Source: Sphingobacteriaceae bacterium (GTDB lineage: Bacteria; Bacteroidota; Bacteroidia; B-17B0; Aurantibacillaceae). Taken from it: DNA of 64,000 nucleotides. Numbering within the stretch: the stretch's first letter is position 1; each line of letters begins with the position of its first letter. Below are positions 35,411 through 44,199 of the stretch, one piece after another. The DNA is taken from contig JADJXI010000003.1 of NCBI GenBank assembly GCA_016715905.1, forward strand, positions 496,001 to 560,000, in the 5' to 3' direction. Below the pieces are notes generated by a model. That model was not told the DNA's origin. It saw nothing but the letters and a program-made list of their open reading frames with translations, and made no database searches. A program made the translations under genes and the position numbers.

Positions 35411-37327
35411 TTAGTTTTTAGTTATTAATTTTTTATATTGATGATGTTTATCTATAAATTGTTTATGCCACAATTCAAGGGATAATAATCCCCATATTTT
35501 TCGTCCAAATTTACTTTCTGTTTTTAATCCGTTTAATACTTCATCGCTATTTATATATCCTCTTGTTCTGGCTTTTTCGCTGGTAAAAATATCTCCAATA
35601 AATTCTTTTAGTTCATTACCAATCCAATCGTTTAAAGGAACCGGGAAACCCATTTTGTGTTTACGGTTTATAATTTCATCGGGCAGTTCACTTTTCATGG
35701 TATTGGTTAAAATCATTTTCAGTGTTCCGTCTTTAAATTTCACATCGGCCGGAATAGTTGCTGCAAATTCTATCAATGGATGATCCAAAAACGGCACTCT
35801 GGATTCGAGTCCATGTGCCATGCTCATTCTGTCTTCAACCTGTAAAAGTGCAGGAAGTAAAGTTTTGAAATCAAAATGAGTCATTTTATCAAAGTATGAT
35901 TCTTTACCTACATTATCACCATTAAATATTTTTGCGAAGGACTCGAAAGGTTTATACCCATCTAATTGGTCCCACTTAATTTCTTTATTTAAATCCGGTG
36001 CTCGATTTATTAGTCTAAAATAACGTTTATCAATAGGGTCGAATAATCCGTCTTTAAAAAATTCTTTTAAGAGCGGTTTGTAATTTTGAAGTGAAATCAA
36101 ATTAGGAATTATGGATTCATAAGTTACTACAAAGTTTCCATTGTGAAGCGTATTGTCAATGGCGCCTTTAATACATTGTTCAAAGTAAGCAATTAAGTAT
36201 CTGGTGTATCCTCCAAAAATTTCATCTCCGCCTTGTCCGCCTAACACTACTTTACGATGTTGAGCTGCGAGTTTAGAAACGTGATATTGCGGAAAAGAAC
36301 CTGGCCCGGCAATAGGAAAATCGAGGTGATAAATTACGTTTTCAATGGAGTCAACAAAATCTTTATGGTTGATATCAATTTCGTGCAAGCCGATTTTGGC
36401 TTTTTCCGCTAATTTCCTGGCGTAAAAACTTTCGTCGTACATTTCACCATAAGTAAATTTACCGGTGAATCCTAAAAATTCATCTTTATTGGTAGATACT
36501 TTTGAAGCTATTGAAGCAATGATGGAAGAATCGATACCACCGCTAATGTAAGCTCCTATTGGCACATCGCTTCTGGTATGAATTTTCACCGATTCGTAAA
36601 TGAGTTCGTGTAAAGTTTCTTCAAAATAAGAAGCCTTTTTGCCGTGGTTGATGTTGTAATATATTTCCCAATACTTTTTGATTTGAATTTTTCCGTCTTG
36701 AATAATTAAAGTATGCGCAGGAGGTAATTCTTTTATGCTTTGTATTAAGGTATGCTCACCGAGGTAAAGTTGAAAATATAAATAATCTTTAAGTGCGGTA
36801 TTATTTATTTCAATATTATCGATAAAGGGAAGTAGTGTTTTAGCTTCGGATGCGAAATAAAAGTTATTATTTTGAATGGTGTAGTAAAAAGGTTTAATAC
36901 CAAATCGGTCTCTGGCTATAAACATTTGTTGTGTATTCTCATTCCAAACAGCAAATGCGAACATACCTCTCAAATGGTTAACACAATCGTGTCCCCATTT
37001 TTGAAAAGCGGCCAATATCACTTCGGTATCCGATGAAGTTTTGAAAGGATAACCTGTCAATTCTTTTTTAAGTTCCAGGTAATTGTAAATTTCACCGTTG
37101 TAACAAATGGTAATGCCATATTCATTGGTCATTGGTTGATCACCTGTACTTAAATCAATGATGCTTAAACGCTGATGTGTGAAACCTATTGAGTGATTTG
37201 CATTTTCAAAAAATCCTGAACCGTCCGGTCCACGGTGTTTTTGAATTTGATTCATCACTCTTAATGAGTTATTTAATCCGGGTATTTGTTGTAGATTTAA
37301 TTGTAATTGTCCTGCTATTCCACACAT
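35411..37327 (-). CDS. asnB: Asparagine synthase-like glutamine amidotransferase
   Basis: 638 aa. Starts MCGIAGQLQL (Cys2 nucleophile), then HRGPDGSGFF, NGEIYNYLELK, and the synthetase motif SGGIDSSIIASI (about residue 265) with GGQGGDEIFGGYTRY. It differs from the copy at 28819 in length and in the linker, so the two are not a recent duplication. The longer open frame upstream overlaps the previous gene and is rejected. Probably amidates a sugar carboxylate. Confidence 0.85.
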   Translation of the reverse strand: MCGIAGQLQLNLQQIPGLNNSLRVMNQIQKHRGPDGSGFFENANHSIGFTHQRLSIIDLSTGDQPMTNEYGITICYNGEIYNYLELKKELTGYPFKTSSDTEVILAAFQKWGHDCVNHLRGMFAFAVWNENTQQMFIARDRFGIKPFYYTIQNNNFYFASEAKTLLPFIDNIEINNTALKDYLYFQLYLGEHTLIQSIKELPPAHTLIIQDGKIQIKKYWEIYYNINHGKKASYFEETLHELIYESVKIHTRSDVPIGAYISGGIDSSIIASIASKVSTNKDEFLGFTGKFTYGEMYDESFYARKLAEKAKIGLHEIDINHKDFVDSIENVIYHLDFPIAGPGSFPQYHVSKLAAQHRKVVLGGQGGDEIFGGYTRYLIAYFEQCIKGAIDNTLHNGNFVVTYESIIPNLISLQNYKPLLKEFFKDGLFDPIDKRYFRLINRAPDLNKEIKWDQLDGYKPFESFAKIFNGDNVGKESYFDKMTHFDFKTLLPALLQVEDRMSMAHGLESRVPFLDHPLIEFAATIPADVKFKDGTLKMILTNTMKSELPDEIINRKHKMGFPVPLNDWIGNELKEFIGDIFTSEKARTRGYINSDEVLNGLKTESKFGRKIWGLLSLELWHKQFIDKHHQYKKLITKN

Positions 37328-37331
37328 GATG

Positions 37332-38639
37332 CTACACGAGTTTAGTTTGAGAAAATTTTGAAATAATAAATTTGTATATTTTTTTAGCAACAATTTCAGG
37401 CAAAATGTACAAGCCGATTTTTCCAACGGCATAATATTTTGTCAACTGCTTACTTCTAAGCTCTAAAAAATAAAGTTTTAATGAATTGTTTCTGCTTGTT
37501 GCATTTGCTGCATTAATATTGAACCAATCTTTGCAGGTGTTTAAAACATTCTGTGTGTACTTTTGATAAGTGAATTCATTTGACTCAACAATTTTTTGAT
37601 ATGCATTTTCGGTAATTTCTTTTCTTAATTTCTCATCCTTTAATAATAGAAGAACTTCATTTAAGTTCGAAAAATCTTCTTTGAGTTCGATGTAATGGAT
37701 ATTCGGCTTCAGTATTCCATTATATTCGCCCTCAGTTAATACCTGGCAGGTTTTTGTCAAACATGCTTCTAGGTGACGAGGTGAGATGGCCATAAAGTGG
37801 ATACTACCGTCTTTTCCTTTAAAGCAATGATTTTCTATTTCTTCAAAAGTAGCTTGTGGATTTCGCATTAAAAATTCTGAGCCACATTTCCATATTTGTC
37901 CGTCCGGATCATGCAAACATGTTCCGCTTTCAACGCCCAAGGTATATTTGCAATTCAATAAAAAGTCAAACCAATGATTGCCTGTTATAGTATCTTTAGC
38001 TTCATTGGATATATCACACATAAAGCCTTTTTTAGGCGCATTATCTTTGAAAATTTCAGCAATCCTTGTTTTCAGAAATCCCTTTTTACCAAACCAGGGC
38101 TGTGCTTTGGTTGCTCTGTATCCAATATCAATTGACCGTGTTTCATTTAGATTTAATTTAGAATTCACATAATTTATCACTTCATCATCTAAATATCCGG
38201 TAAGCACTTGTTTAAAATGAATCTTTAAGAAATCTACTTGGTGAAATAATTTTTTCCACTCGCTTTCCGGAGAAACAGTAAATACACCCGAAATTTGAAA
38301 TTCATTAATGAAGAAATTGATTGCATTTGATTGGAACCATTCGTCTTGGGTAAACAGCACTTTTGGTACGTTCACTTTTTTTAAAGCATCTACATTCTTT
38401 AAGGTAATATTATGAAAGAAATTGATGTTACCATGAGTCCACCTATCACTTAAAAATAAATGATGAAAAAAAATCAGATCATACCGGTCCGGATTTATAC
38501 TATTTGGAAATTTGCCGGTTGATGCGTTAAAATAATCTACAGTAGTTTCGTTAAGATATTTTTTGAATGAGTATAAATTATCTCGAAATGCCACACGAAT
38601 TGGATAACCTGTTTGACCGTATATGATTAGTATCCGCAC
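37332..38639 (-). CDS. GT-B-like glycosyltransferase, paralogue A
   Basis: 435 aa. Shares with paralogues B and C the N-terminal I-L-I-I-Y opening, LYSFKKY, TQDEW, IGYRA-x5-WFGKKG and C-terminal ISPRHLEACLTKTCQVL. The C-terminal block with its E near an ISPRHLEA motif resembles the CgeB/Glyco_trans_1_2 type of GT-B enzymes. Starts with GTG at 38639, overlapping the previous stop codon by one base (TAGTG). Function assumed to be sugar transfer, not proven. Confidence 0.6.
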   Translation of the reverse strand: MRILIIYGQTGYPIRVAFRDNLYSFKKYLNETTVDYFNASTGKFPNSINPDRYDLIFFHHLFLSDRWTHGNINFFHNITLKNVDALKKVNVPKVLFTQDEWFQSNAINFFINEFQISGVFTVSPESEWKKLFHQVDFLKIHFKQVLTGYLDDEVINYVNSKLNLNETRSIDIGYRATKAQPWFGKKGFLKTRIAEIFKDNAPKKGFMCDISNEAKDTITGNHWFDFLLNCKYTLGVESGTCLHDPDGQIWKCGSEFLMRNPQATFEEIENHCFKGKDGSIHFMAISPRHLEACLTKTCQVLTEGEYNGILKPNIHYIELKEDFSNLNEVLLLLKDEKLRKEITENAYQKIVESNEFTYQKYTQNVLNTCKDWFNINAANATSRNNSLKLYFLELRSKQLTKYYAVGKIGLYILPEIVAKKIYKFIISKFSQTKLV

Positions 38640-39982
38640 TAATTTCTAAATTTTTTAAATTGATTATAAACTATTTTGGCACCCAATCCTTTGGCCAGAA
38701 TTACTGCCCCGTATCTGAGTTTACCTTTATACCTCGCGTAATATCTATACCAGGCATGGGTATACAATTCAGCATAGCGCCAATGTTTTTCATCCTGTTT
38801 AATATTTATCAAAAGTTCATCTGGTTTTTCTTCCTTAATGGAAAGGTATTCATGGGAACTGACATCAACACCAATTGCATCATTGATCAAATCTTTTACA
38901 GCCTGTTTATACGACCATTTTTCTGAAAGCACAATATCATTATAAGCTCGCTCTGTAATCTCTTTTCTTTTATTGTCATCTTTTACTAGTTGCATTACTT
39001 CGTTAACATTGCTATAATCTTCTTTAAGTGGAATATAGTGTAGATTAGCTTTTAAGATTCCATTAAATGTACTTTCAATTAGTATCTGACATGTTTTGGT
39101 TGCGCAAGCTTCAAGATGTCTTGGCGAGATGGCTATTAATTTTAGTTTTCCATCTTCATTAGGAAAACATTCCTTTTCAACTTCTTCAAAACTTGCGTTT
39201 GGATATTTTGATATGTAAGTTTCACCTTTTTTCCATATATCGCCTTTTGGATCATGCACAGTAGCGCCACCTTCAACACCGATAAAATATTTGCAACTAA
39301 GCATAAATTTATACCATTCATCTCCCAGAAATGTATCTTTTGGGTCAATAGAGATATCTACTTTTAAGTTGAATTTGTTAGCTGCATTTTTAATTATACC
39401 GGCAATCTCAGTTTTCGCATAACCGTGCTTTCCTAACCAAGGAGGTAAATTTCTTGCGCGATATCCAATATCTATGTTTCTAGTAACGGAATTGGAAAGA
39501 GAATTTAGCTTTTTTACGGAATCATCATCCAAGTAACCGGTTAATACCTGGTAAAACCTAACCTTTTTTCTATCGACAGTTGGGTAAAGGATAGGCCATT
39601 CAGATTGGGGACTTACCGAGAACAAACAATCAATATTGTATTCATTAATAAACCAACAAATGTCTTCAGAATTTTTATACTCATCCTGTGGCATCACTAT
39701 TTTTACGGCTTTTGAACCAAAGATCGGCTCAACCTGTTTTACTGCTCTCAGCAAATGTTCTTTACCTGACCATCGTGATGAAATAAAGCCGTAATGAAAA
39801 ATTATGAGGTTAAAATCAATTTTAAGCAAATATTCAGGGATTGTATCAACAGAATCCAAGCCTAAATAATAACAATGAGAATTGGAGTATTTCTTAAACG
39901 AATAGAGATGTTCTTCTATTGTGCTTCGAAGCGGATAACCCAAACATTTGTATATAATTAATATTTTTAGTTTCGATTTAAT
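38639..39982 (-). CDS. GT-B-like glycosyltransferase, paralogue B, start codon unclear
   Basis: About 447 aa. It aligns with paralogues A and C along its length (IDIGYRARNLPPWLGKHGY, LGDEWYKFMLSCKYFIGVEGG, ISPRHLEACATKTCQIL). The codon aligned with the paralogues' start is CTA, and the next ATG is far inside. The start is placed at ATT 39982, in frame and overlapping the upstream stop by one base (ATTAA), giving KSKLKILIIYKCLGYPLR. A TTG at 39943 is the next option but would cut off the first beta strand. Confidence 0.55.
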   Translation of the reverse strand: MKSKLKILIIYKCLGYPLRSTIEEHLYSFKKYSNSHCYYLGLDSVDTIPEYLLKIDFNLIIFHYGFISSRWSGKEHLLRAVKQVEPIFGSKAVKIVMPQDEYKNSEDICWFINEYNIDCLFSVSPQSEWPILYPTVDRKKVRFYQVLTGYLDDDSVKKLNSLSNSVTRNIDIGYRARNLPPWLGKHGYAKTEIAGIIKNAANKFNLKVDISIDPKDTFLGDEWYKFMLSCKYFIGVEGGATVHDPKGDIWKKGETYISKYPNASFEEVEKECFPNEDGKLKLIAISPRHLEACATKTCQILIESTFNGILKANLHYIPLKEDYSNVNEVMQLVKDDNKRKEITERAYNDIVLSEKWSYKQAVKDLINDAIGVDVSSHEYLSIKEEKPDELLINIKQDEKHWRYAELYTHAWYRYYARYKGKLRYGAVILAKGLGAKIVYNQFKKFRN

Positions 39983-40628
39983 TAGAAATTTGAGATAGAA
40001 TTAATAAATGGCTTTGATGATAGTGATTAACAAACTTGCTGTAATTAAGTTTTAACATAAATTTATTATAAAAATTATTTATCGATTTATCTGATTTCAA
40101 ATATTCAAGCCCAGATAACTGATTGAAAGGGTCAAAATTCTCTAATACACATTTTCCAATTATTTTATTATTAAAACCCCGTGTAAGCAACAATTCTAGT
40201 GAACTGATGTCGAATTGATTAACGTGTTTAGGTTTATTCTTTTCGAAATTGGTATTTTTATTTAAATCTTCTTTATTATTAAGAATAAATAAAAGACATG
40301 AATCTTCAGATAAGTCACTCTCGAATTGAGAAATTAAATCATTTAATTCAAACACACTTTCTAAAATATTAATACAAATAAACAATTTTTTTCCCGAAGT
40401 TTTATTATTGATAATATGTGGAAACGAACCGATATCGCAGTTAAAATCTTTTATTGAATATTTTCTATATATGCGTTCAGTATTTTTAAAATCTGAATCT
40501 AATTTTTTTTCAAAATAATTTCCTAATTCAGAGTTCTTTTCCGAAACCACCGATATAGAACAAAATGAATTTATATCAGGAATTAATTTGAGCGAGTTAT
40601 TTATAATTTGGTCTTGATATTGGGACAT
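39978..40628 (-). CDS. Degenerate methyltransferase-like protein
   Basis: 216 aa, poorly conserved. It has a late-methyltransferase strand pattern (CINILESVFELNDLISQFES and CLLFILNNKED), which matches the CxxVLEHV-LxxLL region, but lacks a G-x-G-x-G loop; the N-terminal segment holds only DIGSFPHI. It may be a decayed or non-SAM-binding relative of the methyltransferase next to it (40650), perhaps working as a partner subunit. Confidence 0.45.
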   Translation of the reverse strand: MSQYQDQIINNSLKLIPDINSFCSISVVSEKNSELGNYFEKKLDSDFKNTERIYRKYSIKDFNCDIGSFPHIINNKTSGKKLFICINILESVFELNDLISQFESDLSEDSCLLFILNNKEDLNKNTNFEKNKPKHVNQFDISSLELLLTRGFNNKIIGKCVLENFDPFNQLSGLEYLKSDKSINNFYNKFMLKLNYSKFVNHYHQSHLLILSQISN

Positions 40629-40649
40629 TTATTTAATAAATAGGGAATA

Positions 40650-41450
40650 TTAAAGCGTTTTTTGGATTACTAAGTTTATTTCACATTTATAATGCATGTT
40701 TTTAAACAGGGTTGGAAAATGTTTTTTAATGAATTTATATTTCCATTGATAAAATTTCCAAAATCTGCCGTAGTATTTTACCTTTTCTATCATGCGGTTT
40801 TCACTTATTACATCACCCACCGAATTCCATTCGATAACTTTACAATTAAATTTGTATTTAAATAATATATTTAACTGATGTTCATCAAAGTTTCTTATGT
40901 GTACAAAGTAAAAGGGATAATCTTCTTTCAAGTATTGAGAAAGATCTTCCCGATATGGAACCCGCATAATAAAGTGACCACCCGGTTTAAGGATATTTAA
41001 AATATTTTTAATAGCGATATTTAAATCAATCATATGTTCAAGAACATCCGTACAGACTATTAAATCAAAATAGTTATTATTATAAGGAAGTTCTTCAATT
41101 TTTGCTAAAGCACAATCAATTCCTTTAGATTTTGAAATTTTTAAATAATCTAAGCTAATATCAACTCCGTGTTTTTTTATATTTTGAAAGTGACTTAATG
41201 TTCTACCCAATCCTACACCGATATCTAAAGTTTTATCATTTTCTTTAACGTATTTACGAATCAATCTAACCGTACTTAATTCTAGTTCCATCCATTGCGA
41301 TTCAGGAATAAAGGGATTGTGACCGGTATTGCTCAGTTCAGTAATATGGACCTTAGAAATTTCTTCGTAATTATTAATGTACTTATCTGTCTCCGAAAAC
41401 ACCGGAATTTCATCTACAAACTTTAAAGGAGAATTTTTATACAGATTCAT
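40650..41450 (-). CDS. Class I SAM-dependent methyltransferase
   Basis: 266 aa. LDIGVGLGRTLSHFQ (SAM loop), GVDISLDYLKISK, VCTDVLEHMIDLN and ILKPGGHFIMRVPYRED. Lies between paralogue C and the degenerate methyltransferase. Ends 5 bases from paralogue C. Substrate unknown; sugar O-methylation is likely by context. Confidence 0.82.
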   Translation of the reverse strand: MNLYKNSPLKFVDEIPVFSETDKYINNYEEISKVHITELSNTGHNPFIPESQWMELELSTVRLIRKYVKENDKTLDIGVGLGRTLSHFQNIKKHGVDISLDYLKISKSKGIDCALAKIEELPYNNNYFDLIVCTDVLEHMIDLNIAIKNILNILKPGGHFIMRVPYREDLSQYLKEDYPFYFVHIRNFDEHQLNILFKYKFNCKVIEWNSVGDVISENRMIEKVKYYGRFWKFYQWKYKFIKKHFPTLFKNMHYKCEINLVIQKTL

Positions 41451-41455
41451 TTAAT

Positions 41456-42784
41456 TTATTTATTCAATAGTAATTTCAATTTATTTAATCCTATTAATTT
41501 CCCATATTTGGTAGCCATTGTTATGAAATACCATTTAGTTGGAATACGAGGTTTAATAATGAAAAAATAATAGTCTATTTTCCAAGAAAGCCAATCGGTA
41601 AATCTATTATAAATGAATAAATGTAAATCGGTTAATTTAGGTTTATTGATCTTAAAAGCCAGTTCAGCAGATTTATTTGTAACAAATTCTACGAATGTCT
41701 TGTAACTGTATTTTCCTGACAAGACTATGTCTTTATAAGCATTATTCACTATTTTCTTTCTGTTAACGTCATTTTTTATCTGCATCATAACTTCATCTAA
41801 ATTGCTAAAGTCATTTTTAACAGCGATGTAATGTTTCCCTCCGATCAAGATATCATTAAATGTGCTTTCTAACATTACTTGACATGTTTTTGTAACACAA
41901 CATTCCAAATGTCGGGGCGAAATATTAATTAATTTTAATTTGCCATCCAATCCGGGAAAGCATTCTTGTTCTATTTCTTCAAAACTGCAATTGGGGTTTT
42001 GCTTTAAATATTCACTTCCTTTTTTCCATATTTCGCCATATTTATCTAATACAGTTGCACCGCCTTCAACACCTATCATGTATTTGCACTTATGTAAAAA
42101 CTTCGGCCATTTATTTCCAAACAAAGTGTCTTCTGGTTTAATAGAAATATCATTATTTATACTATACTTGTCACAAGCTTTTTTAAAAACATCGGAGATT
42201 TGCGATTTCATGTACCCATGACGTCCTAACCATTGAGGTAGATTACGAGCTCTATAACCAACATCAATAACTCTTTTAATAAATAGAGATCGCAACCTAG
42301 AACGAAATATTGATTTAGGATCTATGTAACCGGTTAATACCCGGTGAAATTTAACTTTATTATGATCTACTTCATCAAAAATTTTTAAAGCCTCTTCCAT
42401 TGTTGCCAAAGTAAACACAACTTGAATATTTAGTTCATTTATTATGTGACTTAGTTCAAATGAGTTTTTATATTCATCTTGTGTTATTAGAGCTTTAACA
42501 GCTTTTGATTTTGAAAAATGCCTTACCTGATTTAAAGTTAAATCTAGAAATTCTCTTCCGGCCCATCTTGATGAGGCAAAGCCGTAATGATAAATAATTA
42601 AGTCAAAATCAATATTATTTAGATAATCTGGAATTGGTTCAGCTTTATTAAAACTATCAACTCTATGATCTAATTTATAATAATAACATCGTGCATTAGA
42701 ATAACGTCGGAAAGAATACAAATGCTCATTAACTGTAGTACGAAGTGGAAAGCCAAGGCATTTATAAAGAATGAGAATATTCAA
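41456..42784 (-). CDS. GT-B-like glycosyltransferase, paralogue C
   Basis: 442 aa. NILILYKCLGFPLR, LYSFRRYSNARCYYY, TQDEYKNSFELS, VGYRARNLPQWLGRHGY, VEGGATVLD and ISPRHLECCVTKTCQVM. Closest to paralogue B (LYKCLG, GYRARNLP and GHRARNLP-type blocks shared). Starts with TTG at 42784, in the palindromic AATTCAAAATTTTGAAT context. No ATG lies near. The same fold and role as A and B are inferred. Confidence 0.6.
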   Translation of the reverse strand: MNILILYKCLGFPLRTTVNEHLYSFRRYSNARCYYYKLDHRVDSFNKAEPIPDYLNNIDFDLIIYHYGFASSRWAGREFLDLTLNQVRHFSKSKAVKALITQDEYKNSFELSHIINELNIQVVFTLATMEEALKIFDEVDHNKVKFHRVLTGYIDPKSIFRSRLRSLFIKRVIDVGYRARNLPQWLGRHGYMKSQISDVFKKACDKYSINNDISIKPEDTLFGNKWPKFLHKCKYMIGVEGGATVLDKYGEIWKKGSEYLKQNPNCSFEEIEQECFPGLDGKLKLINISPRHLECCVTKTCQVMLESTFNDILIGGKHYIAVKNDFSNLDEVMMQIKNDVNRKKIVNNAYKDIVLSGKYSYKTFVEFVTNKSAELAFKINKPKLTDLHLFIYNRFTDWLSWKIDYYFFIIKPRIPTKWYFITMATKYGKLIGLNKLKLLLNK

Positions 42785-42795
42785 AATTTTGAATT

Positions 42796-43560
42796 CTATT
42801 TTTTGACTAAGACTAACCCCCTTATTCTAGACAGATGTTTGAAGTCATCCGGGTTGAAGGCGCGAGCTAATTGTTCAGATTTTTCGGAAAATGATGTGTT
42901 GTGTTTTACGTTATTCTCACCTACCAAAGTTGGATAAACAACTCTGGTTAGATAGTCATATGCGCCTAAGTGAAATTCATCAACTAAACTATAATTTTCT
43001 TCAAGCAATGGTTTAATTTCCGAATAGTTAGAATAATAATTAATTTTAGCGGGTACGAGGTCAGAAAGGTTTAATTCCTTTCTTAATTTATTCATTTCAT
43101 AAAAACCTTCATTAAAACCTTCAACTAAAATTAATTTACCTCCTTTTTTAAGAAGTTTTGTCATGTTGAGTATGGCTGTTTTTTGTTCATTGAAGTTCGC
43201 CAAGTTAATTAATACTCTTACACAAGTTATTGCGTCATATTGATTGGTCAGTAATTTAGGTTCTAGAATATTATCATGAATAAATTTATTGTTTTTTTCT
43301 CCATAAAGAGTTTTAGCACGATCTATCATATTGGTTTCATAATCAAATGCATCAACCCATTTAACTTTATCACGGAATAAATTGGTGCTTATTCCCATTC
43401 CACATCCTACTTCGAGTAAATGCATGGATGGTTCTAAATATTTTATAATATAATCGTATTCTAGATTTCTTTGGAACACATCCATAATGTTTACCTCCAA
43501 ATCATTTTCTACTGTTTTAGCTCTTTCATTCCAGTAGTTATTTGTTTCTGTTTTTTTCAT
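42796..43560 (-). CDS. Class I SAM-dependent methyltransferase
   Basis: 254 aa. LLEVGCGMGISTNLF, DAFDYETNMIDRAK, ITCVRVLINLANF and LLKKGGKLILVEGFNEG. The WxERA opening is typical of Methyltransf_25-type enzymes. It is 9 bases downstream of the SGNH gene. Part of the modification block of the operon. Confidence 0.82.
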   Translation of the reverse strand: MKKTETNNYWNERAKTVENDLEVNIMDVFQRNLEYDYIIKYLEPSMHLLEVGCGMGISTNLFRDKVKWVDAFDYETNMIDRAKTLYGEKNNKFIHDNILEPKLLTNQYDAITCVRVLINLANFNEQKTAILNMTKLLKKGGKLILVEGFNEGFYEMNKLRKELNLSDLVPAKINYYSNYSEIKPLLEENYSLVDEFHLGAYDYLTRVVYPTLVGENNVKHNTSFSEKSEQLARAFNPDDFKHLSRIRGLVLVKK

Positions 43561-43569
43561 ACTTGATAT

Positions 43570-44199
43570 TTATATAATTTTATGTTTTTTAAAGTAAGGA
43601 AATACTATTTTGTAGTACAATTTGTGTCCTTCTTCATTTAAGTGAATCCCATCTTTTAGCAGATAATGGGAAATGGTCTTATTTATTTTATTTAATTCGA
43701 TTAAGAAGTATCTTTCAATGTCAATCAATTGGACTTTCTTTTCTAAAGCGACTTGTCTTATTATTTGATTATATTTTCTGTTACCAATTTGATGTTCTAT
43801 TTTTTTATTTTTTACTGTAATTTTTTTATTGGTTGGGTGATTTGTATCAAGAAATATTTTTTTTGCGCCAAATGCTTTTGCACGATCAATTATCTCAATT
43901 AAATTAGCTTTAAAGGCAGCTTGGCTTACTCGCTGTAAACCATTATCAGAAGCCCAGTAGTTACTGTCATTAATTCCATATTGGATTAGTATGCTAAATA
44001 TACCATGCTGTTGTACATCAAAAGGCATTTTTTCTAAAACCATTCGAGTTGTATCGCCGCTATGAGAGGGATTAAATATAATATAATCTGAATCATGCTT
44101 GTTTAATTCCACAGATAATTTACTTACCCAAGTTTTATGCGGACTTATAAATTGTCCAAAGCATATTGAATCTCCAAAAAAGAAAATATTTTTACTCAT
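43570..44199 (-). CDS. SGNH/GDSL family hydrolase
   Basis: 209 aa without signal peptide. Block I FFGDSICFG (Ser11), block III GINDSNYW and block V DGIHLNEEGH (Asp183, His186) complete the SGNH set. Within polysaccharide loci such enzymes often act as O-acetyl esterases or acyl transfer partners, here in the cytosol. It overlaps the wzt end by eight bases. Confidence 0.85.
   Translation of the reverse strand: MSKNIFFFGDSICFGQFISPHKTWVSKLSVELNKHDSDYIIFNPSHSGDTTRMVLEKMPFDVQQHGIFSILIQYGINDSNYWASDNGLQRVSQAAFKANLIEIIDRAKAFGAKKIFLDTNHPTNKKITVKNKKIEHQIGNRKYNQIIRQVALEKKVQLIDIERYFLIELNKINKTISHYLLKDGIHLNEEGHKLYYKIVFPYFKKHKII

Noticed and set aside
37328..37432. 35-codon extension of the second amidotransferase
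   Set aside because: Cys2 must follow the initiator Met in class II amidotransferases, so MCGIAGQ at 37327 is the true start, and the extension lies inside the previous gene.
39142..39348. 68-residue minus-strand frame inside paralogue B
   Set aside because: Different frame of a longer conserved gene; no family signal.
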